DNA from: Methylophilaceae bacterium
GTDB taxonomy: Bacteria > Pseudomonadota > Gammaproteobacteria > Burkholderiales > Methylophilaceae
DNA: 64,000 nt
NCBI GenBank assembly: GCA_028122555.1
Contig: JAOHSH010000002.1
Coordinates: 1-64,000, forward strand
Reading direction: 5' to 3'
Shown here: positions 49,360 to 58,203 of the stretch, piece after piece
Position numbering within the stretch: the first letter of the stretch is position 1
Layout of the letters: the number at the start of each line of letters is the position of its first letter
Made by a program: the position numbers and the translations under genes
Notes under the pieces: model-generated
Told to the model about the DNA's origin: nothing
The model's database searches: none
What the model saw: the letters and a program-made list of their open reading frames with translations, nothing else

Positions 49360-51858
49360 ATGACAAAACTACTCATAGTTGAATCCCCATCCAAAGCAAA
49401 AACATTGTCTAAGTATTTAGGGAGCGACTTTGAAGTTCTAGCATCTTACGGTCATATAAGAAACCTACTTCCAAAATCAGAAGGTATTAATACCGATAAT
49501 TTTGAAATGAAATATGCTCTTATCGACAGAAACAAAAGACACATGGATGCAATTACAAAGGCAGTAAAAAAATCTGATGCTGTACTCCTAGCTACTGATC
49601 CTGATAGAGAGGGAGAGGCAATTGCCTGGCATATCGCTGAAATTTTAAATGAAAAAAAATTATTAAAAAATAAATTACTTAAACGAGTTGTATTCCAAGA
49701 AATTACAAAATCAGCTATTATTCAAGCAATTGAAGAGCCAAGAGATATAGCATTGGCATTAGTCAGAGCTCAACAATCAAGACAAGCTTTAGATTATCTA
49801 ATAGGCTTTAATTTATCCCCTTTACTTTGGTCAAAAATACGTTATGGTCTTTCTGCTGGACGAGTTCAAAGCCCTGCACTAAGATTAATAATGGAACGTG
49901 AAGCAGAAATAGGGAAATTTTTAGCTAAAGAATATTGGACTTTACATCTAGAAGCAAAAAAAAATCAATCCCAATTTTCTTCGAAATTATATATTTTTAA
50001 TAATGAAAAATTAGAGCAGTTTACAGTAAATGAAAAGAAACAAAGTGAAAAAATTGTTGGTGAATTACTTTTAAAAAGTGGTGGTAAGACTAGAATTTCA
50101 AGGATTGATAAAAAACAAAGAATTAGAAATCCTGCAGCGCCATTTACAACATCTACACTCCAACAACAGGCTGTAAGAAAACTTGGTTTTACAACAAAAC
50201 GGACTATGATCATTGCACAAAAACTATACGAAGGTATTGATACCGGAAGTGAAACAGTTGGACTGATTTCTTATATGCGAACTGATTCAATGACTTTATC
50301 AAATGATGTAATACAACAAATAAGAGAACACATAAAAAATAATTACGATTCAGACTATCTCCCACAAATTGCTATTGGCTACAAAACAAAAGCAAAAAAT
50401 GCCCAAGAAGCTCATGAGGCAATCAGACCAACAGATATAAGTAAAACTCCTAAAAATTTAAAAAAATATCTGAGCGATGAACAGTTCAAACTTTATGAAA
50501 TGATTTGGCAAAGAACATTATCTTGTCAAATGACTCCAGCTATATTTGACGCAGTTAGTGTGGACCTTGAAATTGGAAAAGGGGAAAGTATTTTTAGAGC
50601 ATCGGGTCAAACCTTAAAATTTCCGGGTTTTATGTCAGTCTATATGGAAGATGAAGATACGCCTTCTAATGAAAAAGAAGATTCTTCAACACTCCCACCT
50701 TTAGAAGTTGGTGAAATTTTGAACATCGAAAGAATAAAAGGTGAGCAACACTTTACTGAACCACCACCAAGATATTCAGAAGCAAGCCTTGTTAAAACTT
50801 TAGAAGAATATGGTATCGGGAGACCCTCAACTTATTCAAGTATTATTTCAACACTTCAAGATAGGGAATACGTTATTCTTGAAAAAAAAAGATTCATGCC
50901 GACTGATGTTGGTAAAGTTGTAAATGATTTCTTAACTGAGCACTTCAGCCATTATGTAGATTATGATTTCACTGCACAATTAGAATCGCAATTAGATGAT
51001 ATTGCAGCTGATAAAAAAGAATGGTTATCAGTTTTAGCTAATTTTTGGAAAGACTTTAATCACCAAGTTAGTGAGAAAAAAGATTTGGACCGTTCTAAAA
51101 TAACTCAAAAATCTATTGATGAAGATTGTCCAAAGTGTAGTAAACCATTGCTGTCTAAACTAGGTAAAAGGGGTAATTTCATTGCATGCTCTGGATATCC
51201 AGATTGTGACTTTACAAGAAGTACAAACGGTGACCTTCCTCAAGAGCCAAAAATAATAGCTGTTGAAAAAGAAACTAAACAAAATATATTATTATTAATT
51301 GGTCCATATGGTCCTTATCTTCAGTTGGGTGAGCAAAGTGAAGATAAGAAAATTAAGCCGAAAAGAATAACTATTCCAAGTGAAATATCATTAACAGACC
51401 TCAATGAAGAAATTGCTTTGAAATTAATTTCATTACCAAGAGATTTAGGTGAACATCCTGAAACTGGCAAAAAGATTATTGCAAATATTGGTAGATTTGG
51501 CCCATACGTAAATCATAATGGAAAATTCAAATCCATTCCTAAAGATGAAGACTTATTTAAGATATCTTTAGAAAAAGCAATTGACCTTCTTAAACCGATT
51601 AAAAAAATTGGTGATGATCCTGAAAATAAAAGCTCCATTGATATTTACAAAGGTAGGTTTGGTTTTTATATTCAAAGAGGTTCACTAAAGGTAAATATTG
51701 CTAAAAATGTTGATCCGGAATCTATTAGTCTGGAAGATTCCTTAAGTCTATTGTCAAAAAAACAAATTGAAGAGGATAATAAGAAAAAGAAACCAGCAAA
51801 AAAGAAACCAGCAAAAAAGAAACCAGCAAAAAAGAAACCAGCAAAAAATTTAACTTAG
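49360..51858 (+). CDS. topA: DNA topoisomerase I with Lys-rich repeat tail
   Basis: TopA relaxes negative supercoils behind RNA polymerase. The 832-residue product has the TOPRIM start LLIVESPSKAKTLSKYLG, ATDPDREGEAIAWH, and the active tyrosine in SYMRTDS (about 304). A single four-cysteine zinc finger (CPKC, then ACSGYPDC; about 590-620) is followed by two topoisomerase C-terminal repeats (GRFGPYV, KGRFGFYI). It ends in four KPAKK units. E. coli TopA instead has several zinc fingers and no such tail. Confidence 0.97.
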   Translation: MTKLLIVESPSKAKTLSKYLGSDFEVLASYGHIRNLLPKSEGINTDNFEMKYALIDRNKRHMDAITKAVKKSDAVLLATDPDREGEAIAWHIAEILNEKKLLKNKLLKRVVFQEITKSAIIQAIEEPRDIALALVRAQQSRQALDYLIGFNLSPLLWSKIRYGLSAGRVQSPALRLIMEREAEIGKFLAKEYWTLHLEAKKNQSQFSSKLYIFNNEKLEQFTVNEKKQSEKIVGELLLKSGGKTRISRIDKKQRIRNPAAPFTTSTLQQQAVRKLGFTTKRTMIIAQKLYEGIDTGSETVGLISYMRTDSMTLSNDVIQQIREHIKNNYDSDYLPQIAIGYKTKAKNAQEAHEAIRPTDISKTPKNLKKYLSDEQFKLYEMIWQRTLSCQMTPAIFDAVSVDLEIGKGESIFRASGQTLKFPGFMSVYMEDEDTPSNEKEDSSTLPPLEVGEILNIERIKGEQHFTEPPPRYSEASLVKTLEEYGIGRPSTYSSIISTLQDREYVILEKKRFMPTDVGKVVNDFLTEHFSHYVDYDFTAQLESQLDDIAADKKEWLSVLANFWKDFNHQVSEKKDLDRSKITQKSIDEDCPKCSKPLLSKLGKRGNFIACSGYPDCDFTRSTNGDLPQEPKIIAVEKETKQNILLLIGPYGPYLQLGEQSEDKKIKPKRITIPSEISLTDLNEEIALKLISLPRDLGEHPETGKKIIANIGRFGPYVNHNGKFKSIPKDEDLFKISLEKAIDLLKPIKKIGDDPENKSSIDIYKGRFGFYIQRGSLKVNIAKNVDPESISLEDSLSLLSKKQIEEDNKKKKPAKKKPAKKKPAKKKPAKNLT
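51790..51849 (+). repeat. 15-bp tandem repeat at the topA 3' end
   Basis: AAACCAGCAAAAAAG is repeated four times in tandem (the last copy ends AAAAAT), encoding KPAKK units at the C-terminus of TopA. The near-perfect DNA identity points to recent expansion or ongoing slippage. Confidence 0.9.
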
Positions 51859-52727
51859 GTTTTCTTTTTATTTATCCTATTCATCCAATTTCTAATTCTT
51901 TTAACATCAGCAAATCTGGTCAATTTTCCGTAAGAATTCAATAAGACAATAATTATAGGCTCTCCATCAATAACTGTTTGTAAGACTAAACATCTACCCG
52001 CCTCTCTAATAAAGCCAGTTTTTGATAATCCGATATTCCATATACCTCTTCTTACTAAAGGATTAGTATTATTAAAGCCAATACTATTTTTCTTTTTACC
52101 AATTTTAATACTTTCGGAAGGCGAGGTTGTTAATTTCCTAATTACAGAATATTGATATGCAGCTCTTACTAATTTAAGTAAATCTTTTGCTGTAGAAATA
52201 TTTCTTTTATCCAGTCCGGTAGGATCTCGAAATTGGCTATTTTGCATTCCTAACTGAATTGCTTTTACGTTCATTGCATTAATAAAACCTTTTCTACCAG
52301 ATGGATATGAGCGACTTAAGGCAAAAGCTGCTCTATTATCAGATGATATTAATGCTGCTTTTAATAGCTCATATCTGCTTAATTTTGATCCAATTGGTAA
52401 TCTTGAGGTCGTTCGCTTTACTCTATCAATATCAGCTTTTGTTATTTTAATTTTTTTATTAAGATCCATACCAGAATCAAGAACTACCATAGCAGTCATC
52501 AATTTAGTTAAAGATGCAATAGATGCTTTTACATCCGATTTTTTTTCATAAATAACCTCACCTGTATTTTGATTCACTACAATTGCTTTCAAAGAGCGAA
52601 CTTTTAAACTTTTACTATTTTTAACGTAAAGGCTTATATTTTTTGAGGAGAGAGGTTCTTTTGCAAAGGCTTGATGGGTAGAAAATAAAAATAAAACTAA
52701 TAAAATACTTTTTAAAAACAAATTCAC
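51855..52727 (-). CDS. pbpG: D-alanyl-D-alanine endopeptidase, PBP7 family
   Basis: PBP7-type enzymes cut D-Ala-meso-DAP cross-links in periplasmic peptidoglycan. The 290-residue precursor has a signal peptide (about residues 1-22, ending HQAFA), SLTK with the catalytic serine, SDN and KTG motifs in the right order. It lacks the extra C-terminal domain of DacA-type carboxypeptidases, favouring PbpG. Its stop overlaps the convergent topA stop by 4 bases. Confidence 0.9.
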   Translation of the reverse strand: MNLFLKSILLVLFLFSTHQAFAKEPLSSKNISLYVKNSKSLKVRSLKAIVVNQNTGEVIYEKKSDVKASIASLTKLMTAMVVLDSGMDLNKKIKITKADIDRVKRTTSRLPIGSKLSRYELLKAALISSDNRAAFALSRSYPSGRKGFINAMNVKAIQLGMQNSQFRDPTGLDKRNISTAKDLLKLVRAAYQYSVIRKLTTSPSESIKIGKKKNSIGFNNTNPLVRRGIWNIGLSKTGFIREAGRCLVLQTVIDGEPIIIVLLNSYGKLTRFADVKRIRNWMNRINKKKT

Positions 52728-52834
52728 TAAAAACCCTTGATTTATTTAACTTCACATGATGATATACAGTTTAATTTTATTTGTCACTCTAAAATTATAG
52801 TGTAGTGTTTAATCTAAATTAAGTTAGGAAAATA

Positions 52835-53212
52835 ATGAATTATATTGATGGTTTATTTTACACAAAAGAACATATATGGATAAAGCCCTATCAAGAAAAT
52901 GAATACCTCCTAGGTATTACAGATTTTGCTCAAGGCTTGTTAGGAGATATTGTTTACATTGACATCACTTTAGGAAATAAATTTAAAATGAATTCTCCAT
53001 TAGGGTCAATTGAGTCTGTCAAAACTGCATCAGATATTATTGCTCCTGCAAATGGTGAAATTACTTTTATTAATAAAGACTCTATAAATAATCCAGAAAG
53101 TATAAATGAAAAACCTCATGAAATTTGGCTATGCAAAATTTCACTTGTAAATAAATTCAACGAGGAAGATTACTTATCTAAAGAAGAATACCTATCATTC
53201 ATAGAAAATTAA
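52835..53212 (+). CDS. gcvH: Glycine cleavage system H protein
   Basis: GcvH carries the lipoyl arm of the glycine cleavage system. The 125-residue product has YTKEHIWI, GITDFAQGLLGDIVYI and the lipoylated lysine in ESVKTASDI, then APANGEI. Length is normal. The partners gcvT and gcvP are not adjacent. It is divergent from pbpG across 107 bases and ends 3 bases from the convergent pepA stop. An AGGAAAA precedes the ATG. Confidence 0.94.
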   Translation: MNYIDGLFYTKEHIWIKPYQENEYLLGITDFAQGLLGDIVYIDITLGNKFKMNSPLGSIESVKTASDIIAPANGEITFINKDSINNPESINEKPHEIWLCKISLVNKFNEEDYLSKEEYLSFIEN

Positions 53213-53215
53213 TTC

Positions 53216-54691
53216 TTACTTTGTTGTTCTATTAATAAGAAATTCACTTAATAAACTTACTGGGCGCCCAGTTGAACCTTTGGCATTTCCAGACTTCCAT
53301 GCAGTTCCTGCGATATCTATGTGGGCCCAATTATATTTTTTAGCAAACCTTGATAAAAAACAAGCTGCTGTTATGCTTCCTGCCGCTCGCCCACCAATAT
53401 TTGCCATATCTGCAAAATTACTATTAAGTTGAGGTTGATATTCATCCGTCATTGGCATCTGCCATACTGGATCTAATGCCTTTTCTCCTGCAGTCTTTAA
53501 TTCATCAGCCAATGCATTGTAGTTACTAAACACCGCGGAAATATGATGGCCTAATGCAATAACACAAGCACCAGTTAAAGTAGCAACATCAATAACAACT
53601 TCAGGTTTAAATCTTTCTGAATAAGTCAAAGCATCACATAATATTAATCTACCTTCAGCATCAGTATTAAGTACTTCTATAGTTTGCCCAGACATACTTT
53701 TGACTATGTCTCCAGGTTTTACAGCTTTACCATCAGGTAAATTTTCACATGTTGGGACAACCATAATTATATTTAAGGGTAAATTTAATTCTCCTACTGT
53801 TTTCATTACACCTAAGACTGTTGCAGCACCACCCATATCATATTTCATTTCATCCATAGCTGGTGAGGGTTTAATTGATATACCGCCTGCATCAAATGTT
53901 ATTCCCTTCCCTACCAATACTATTGGTTTTTGATTTTTTGTTCCCTTCTTATGTTCTAAGACTATAAATTTAGGCGCCTCTCTACTTCCTTTTGCAACTG
54001 ACAGAAAAGATCCCATTTTTAACTTCTCAATTTGCTTTTGCTCTAAAATAGTCACTTTCATTTTGTATTCACGTGCTATTTTTTTTGCTTCAATAGCAAG
54101 ATAAGTTGGTGTACAAATATTTGGAGGTAAATTACCAAGGTCTTTGGTAAGGTCTAAACCTTTACCAATTGCCTGACCATTCTTTAGTCCCTGTTTTATT
54201 TCTTTTGTAACCGAAGTATTTGTATGCAGATAAACTTGGAAGTTTGCAGGTTTCGATTTATTTTGAGTTTTTAGTGAATTTATAATATATCCTTGATCAA
54301 TTAAAGCTCTTACAAGATATTCAGTTGTAGCTTGTTCTGTTATAAACTTATTAACGAATTGATTAATTGGAAATATAATCTTTGTAAAATTTATATTTTT
54401 TAGTTCATTAGATGCACTCACTATCCCCTTAAAAAATTGTTTTGGAGTTAAATCTTTATGGACTCCAATTCTTAATAAAATTATTCTTGAGTATGTATTA
54501 CTACCATGAACTAATAATGTTGAACCAGTTCTTTTATCAAGATCACCCAACTTCAAAATTTTATTCAAATGTTTCAAAGTCATATTATCTATTTGTTTCT
54601 CGCATAATATTTGATTTTTATCATTGACTGCCAATGTTATAATATCAGCAGGTATACGGGCAATTAAATCTGTTTTTATGGTGAATTTCAT
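53216..54691 (-). CDS. pepA: Leucyl aminopeptidase PepA
   Basis: PepA is a hexameric cytosolic aminopeptidase with two metal ions, and in E. coli also a DNA-binding partner in recombination and regulation. The 491-residue product has VGKGITFDAGGISIKP, KYDMGGAA and NTDAEGRLILCDAL, covering the metal ligands. Its start is 39 bases from the divergent lptF, as in many betaproteobacteria. The holC gene often found after pepA is absent. Confidence 0.97.
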   Translation of the reverse strand: MKFTIKTDLIARIPADIITLAVNDKNQILCEKQIDNMTLKHLNKILKLGDLDKRTGSTLLVHGSNTYSRIILLRIGVHKDLTPKQFFKGIVSASNELKNINFTKIIFPINQFVNKFITEQATTEYLVRALIDQGYIINSLKTQNKSKPANFQVYLHTNTSVTKEIKQGLKNGQAIGKGLDLTKDLGNLPPNICTPTYLAIEAKKIAREYKMKVTILEQKQIEKLKMGSFLSVAKGSREAPKFIVLEHKKGTKNQKPIVLVGKGITFDAGGISIKPSPAMDEMKYDMGGAATVLGVMKTVGELNLPLNIIMVVPTCENLPDGKAVKPGDIVKSMSGQTIEVLNTDAEGRLILCDALTYSERFKPEVVIDVATLTGACVIALGHHISAVFSNYNALADELKTAGEKALDPVWQMPMTDEYQPQLNSNFADMANIGGRAAGSITAACFLSRFAKKYNWAHIDIAGTAWKSGNAKGSTGRPVSLLSEFLINRTTK

Positions 54692-54730
54692 TTAATATCC
54701 TTTATATATTCAAATCAGAACTTTAGGGTC

Positions 54731-55825
54731 ATGCTATTTAAAACGTCTTTAACAAAAGAATTATTTTATACCTCATTATCAACAATTCTAATCCTTTCTG
54801 GTGTAGTTATTGCGCAAAGATCAGTCTATATTTTCCGCCTAGCTTCAAAAGGTATTATACCTAATGACGCAATCGATACTATTCTTGTTTTTAATTTACT
54901 CAAACATTTACCATTATTACTCTCGTTAACACTTTTTTTAACGGTTTTAATAACATTGACCCGATGGTACAAAGACAGTGAGATGGTTATATGGTTCAGT
55001 TCCGGCGTAGGTTTATCTAAACTTATTAAACCAATTCTGATATTTAGCTTGCCTATTATAATTTTAATTACGGCGCTTTCCTTTTATATAAGTCCTTGGG
55101 CAATTCATAAAGCAGAAGAATTTAAGAAAGGTTTAAAAAGTAGAGATGAGTTAGCAACAATAACTCCTGGTGTTTTTAAAGAATCTAGATCAGATAATCG
55201 TATTTTTTATGTAGAAGGATTTAGCGAGCTCGGTAACATAGTTAAAAATATCTTTGTACAGTCTGTTCAAAATGGAAAAGTTGGAATTATTGTAGCTAAC
55301 GAAGGGGTAAGAGCCGAAAATAAAAGAGGCGAAGATTATATAATTATGAAAGAAGGGAGACGATATGAGGGGCGATCAAATTCACAGGAGTTCTCAACCA
55401 CTGATTATAATGAATACGGCATACTTATTGAAAAAGAAACTCCTAAAATAATTTCAGTTGGTGAAGTTTATGAGGCTAAAAGTACTTTAGAACTTTTAGC
55501 CTCAGATTCGAGTAGATATAAGGCTGAGCTTTATTGGAGATTATCTTTGCCTATATCTGCTTTACTATTAGTGTTTCTTGCAATACCTTTAAGTGTCATT
55601 AATCCTCGTTCAGGGCGTTCTTTAAACATTATTCTTGCACTATTATTATTTGTTATTTATAACAATTTATTGGGGGTATCTCATAGTATTGTTGCGATTG
55701 GTAATACAAAAATTTTGTATGGGCTTTGGCCAGTTCATTTATCTTTCGCAGTTCTTGCTATCTATTTATTTTATAGACGGTCCCTAAACCTACCTTTTTT
55801 TCCAGTGAAATTTTTCAAAAGATAA
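54731..55825 (+). CDS. lptF: LPS export ABC transporter permease LptF
   Basis: LptF is one of two permeases that extract lipopolysaccharide from the inner membrane. The 364-residue product has three N-terminal membrane segments, a periplasmic beta-jellyroll (about residues 130-260, including TPGVFKESRSDNRIFYVEGF) and three C-terminal segments with LPISALLLVFLAIPLSVINPRSGR. It overlaps lptG by one base. Confidence 0.96.
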   Translation: MLFKTSLTKELFYTSLSTILILSGVVIAQRSVYIFRLASKGIIPNDAIDTILVFNLLKHLPLLLSLTLFLTVLITLTRWYKDSEMVIWFSSGVGLSKLIKPILIFSLPIIILITALSFYISPWAIHKAEEFKKGLKSRDELATITPGVFKESRSDNRIFYVEGFSELGNIVKNIFVQSVQNGKVGIIVANEGVRAENKRGEDYIIMKEGRRYEGRSNSQEFSTTDYNEYGILIEKETPKIISVGEVYEAKSTLELLASDSSRYKAELYWRLSLPISALLLVFLAIPLSVINPRSGRSLNIILALLLFVIYNNLLGVSHSIVAIGNTKILYGLWPVHLSFAVLAIYLFYRRSLNLPFFPVKFFKR

Positions 55826-56895
55826 TGAAACAAATCACAAAATATTTAAATAAAGAATTTTTTATAAATATTACTATGATTATGCTTGGGCTTATTGCGC
55901 TTTTCTCTTTTTTTGATTTTATTCAGGAAATTAATGATCTTGGTAAAGGTGGGTATGGTTTGTTTCAAGTCATTAACTATGTTGTGTTAAGTGCCCCCGG
56001 TCATATATATGAAATTATACCTCTAGCTGTCCTTATCGGGGCAATGTTTACGGTTGGGGATCTTTCTCAAAATTCAGAATTTACTGTTATGAGATCTAGT
56101 GGATTATCAATTAAAAAAATTGCTGCTTCTTTAATTTATGTTGGGTTATTTTTTTGCTTACTTACATTTGCTATTGGCGACCTAATTAGCCCCAATAGTG
56201 AAAAAAATGCACAACAACTAAAAATTAGTTCTACTGATTCCGTTGTAAGTCAGGAGTTTAAATCTGGATTTTGGATAAAAGATGGTAAAAGTTTTGTCAA
56301 TATTGAGAATGTTTTGCCTGATAGTACGCTTGAAGATATTCATATTTATGAATTCGATAATAATTTCAAACTAAGAACTATAGTTAATGCAGCTCAAGGT
56401 ATATTTGAAGATGGGCAATGGAAACTTAAAAATATCTCATTAACTTTACTTGACGAAAAAAAAATTACTACGAAAAATATTGAAAATGGTAATTGGAAAT
56501 CTTTAATTCGACCAGAAATGATGAATGCACTTATCATATCACCAGAAAAAATGTCCACTATTAATTTAGCTAAATTTATAAATTATCTAAAATTAAATAA
56601 TCAAAAAGTTACCCGCTATGAAATTGCTTTATGGGAAAAATTAATACACCCAATCATGCCTCTGGTAATGTTAATTTTTGCAGTCCCTTTTGGATTTTTA
56701 CAAGAAAGATCGGGAGGAAAATATTTAAAGATGTTTTTTGGTATCGTAATTGGTATTTCTTATCAAATTCTCAACACAATGACTAGGCATTTAGGCCTCC
56801 TAAATGACTGGCAACCTTTTATAAGCTCTTTAATACCAACATTTATATTTTTATTAATTGGCTTATTTTTAATATCTAAATTCGAACGTCTATAA
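55825..56895 (+). CDS. lptG: LPS export ABC transporter permease LptG
   Basis: LptG pairs with LptF and the LptB ATPase. The 356-residue product shows the same three-plus-three membrane layout around a periplasmic domain, with SAPGHIYEIIPLAVLIGAMFTVG and LIHPIMPLVMLIFAVPFGFLQERSG. Its last 20 bases overlap the end of the convergent RDD gene. Confidence 0.96.
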   Translation: MKQITKYLNKEFFINITMIMLGLIALFSFFDFIQEINDLGKGGYGLFQVINYVVLSAPGHIYEIIPLAVLIGAMFTVGDLSQNSEFTVMRSSGLSIKKIAASLIYVGLFFCLLTFAIGDLISPNSEKNAQQLKISSTDSVVSQEFKSGFWIKDGKSFVNIENVLPDSTLEDIHIYEFDNNFKLRTIVNAAQGIFEDGQWKLKNISLTLLDEKKITTKNIENGNWKSLIRPEMMNALIISPEKMSTINLAKFINYLKLNNQKVTRYEIALWEKLIHPIMPLVMLIFAVPFGFLQERSGGKYLKMFFGIVIGISYQILNTMTRHLGLLNDWQPFISSLIPTFIFLLIGLFLISKFERL

Positions 56896-57226
56896 TTTTT
56901 GAGCCTAAAATAAAGTCGTGAAGATATTGATTCTTTTTATTAAAAAATACCCATAAAAAAGAAGTAAAAAAAAGCATAGCTCCAATGGTTACAAATATAT
57001 ATCTTATAAAATAAAACCACAAGCTATCATAAGGACAGATCAATTTTAATTTCCAAGCTCTCATTGCCAATGTTTGACCACCGCATGCCCACGACCAAAC
57101 AAAGTAAACTCCTGATGATATCCATAAAATATATTGTAATAAATTTGACTCAGTATCAAATAAAATAAGAACAAAAAAAGTGACGGTAAACCATAAGCCT
57201 ATTTGAATGATGAGTTCATAGAACAA
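56876..57226 (-). CDS. RDD family membrane protein (start codon uncertain)
   Basis: RDD proteins are small inner-membrane proteins, some proposed as ion exchangers. The product has three hydrophobic segments and the typical GGQTLAMRAWKLKLIC loop. The start is unclear. The track uses a TTG at 57226, but the frame is open further upstream and encodes LRLYCCLFYELI, which fits the conserved first helix with its Arg. No ATG or GTG exists in that extension. Function here is unknown. Confidence 0.75.
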   Translation of the reverse strand: MFYELIIQIGLWFTVTFFVLILFDTESNLLQYILWISSGVYFVWSWACGGQTLAMRAWKLKLICPYDSLWFYFIRYIFVTIGAMLFFTSFLWVFFNKKNQYLHDFILGSKIIDVRI

Positions 57227-57255
57227 ACAGCAATAGAGTCTTAAAATTAAATTAT

Positions 57256-57543
57256 CTATTTGCTAAGATATTTCTGTATGTTGTGAAATAGCGGTATTGC
57301 TATCATAGCAATCAAACATCCAAGTCCAGTACCAATTGCTAATACTAAATTTCCACTTGCCAATCCCCCTGCAAAGTCACTAACTGCATTACCAATACCA
57401 GCCCCAATGACCGCTCCTAAACCTACTTGTAATTTACTTGGTAAGTATTTTTCTAACCCTAAGCCGAAAAAAGCTCCCATTAACATTACTCCATTATCTA
57501 CAATACCAAATATAATAAAGTCATAAAAATATTTCCAATCCAT
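57256..57543 (-). CDS. Small glycine-rich membrane protein of unknown function
   Basis: I do not recognise a named family. I start at the ATG at 57543 (MDWKYFYDF), which has GGAGAAAG just upstream, rather than the track's 11-codon longer start; this gives 95 residues. Two hydrophobic segments rich in glycine are visible (GVMLMGAFFGLGLEKYL, then GLGAVIGAGIGNAVSDFAGGLASGN and a third stretch), with glycine-zipper spacing suited to helix packing. It lies just before the RDD gene on the same strand. Confidence 0.75.
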   Translation of the reverse strand: MDWKYFYDFIIFGIVDNGVMLMGAFFGLGLEKYLPSKLQVGLGAVIGAGIGNAVSDFAGGLASGNLVLAIGTGLGCLIAMIAIPLFHNIQKYLSK

Positions 57544-57639
57544 TACTTTCTCCTTAACAATACTAATTTGATGCAAAAACTAACAAAAACCATTAGACTT
57601 TCCATATAGTTTACTTTCAAAATATTATAAGCGATTTAT

Positions 57640-58203
57640 ATGAAGTCATCATGTAACTTTTATGAATTAAGCGCCAATGGCCTAGTTAAGGAAGCTATTT
57701 TCCTTAAATCTAATAATTTTGATGTCCGACCAAAAGATACGTTAATTAATATGATAGTAATTCACAGTATCAGCTTGCCACCAAATAAATTTGGGGGGAC
57801 ATTTATTGAGGATTTCTTTACAAATAAATTATTAACTAACAAAAATCCTTATTTTAAAAAGATTAAAGACCTCAAGGTATCTTCTCACTTTCTTATTAAG
57901 CGAACAGGGAAATTATTACAATTTGTTTCCTGCAGAGATAGAGCTTGGCATGCTGGAAAATCAAATTGGAAAAATAATTCTAACTGTAATGACTTCTCGA
58001 TAGGAATAGAACTTGAAGGTTCTGATTTGATACCATTTGAAGATATACAATATATGAAACTTATAAATCTCTTAAAATGTCTATGTAAAAGTTACCCAAT
58101 TAATGATATTGTTGGGCACAATCAAATTGCGCCTGAAAGAAAAACGGACCCGGGTCCTTTTTTTAATTGGGATTTAATTAATGCGGAAAATCTTCATGGC
58201 TAA
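57640..58203 (+). CDS. ampD: 1,6-anhydro-N-acetylmuramyl-L-alanine amidase AmpD
   Basis: AmpD cleaves the peptide from anhydromuropeptides in the cytoplasm during wall recycling. The 187-residue product has the zinc ligands and catalytic residues in VIHSISLPP, RAWHAGKSNW, IGIELEG and VGHNQIAPERKTDPGP. There is no signal peptide, as expected for AmpD. It overlaps the RND adaptor gene. Confidence 0.95.
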   Translation: MKSSCNFYELSANGLVKEAIFLKSNNFDVRPKDTLINMIVIHSISLPPNKFGGTFIEDFFTNKLLTNKNPYFKKIKDLKVSSHFLIKRTGKLLQFVSCRDRAWHAGKSNWKNNSNCNDFSIGIELEGSDLIPFEDIQYMKLINLLKCLCKSYPINDIVGHNQIAPERKTDPGPFFNWDLINAENLHG

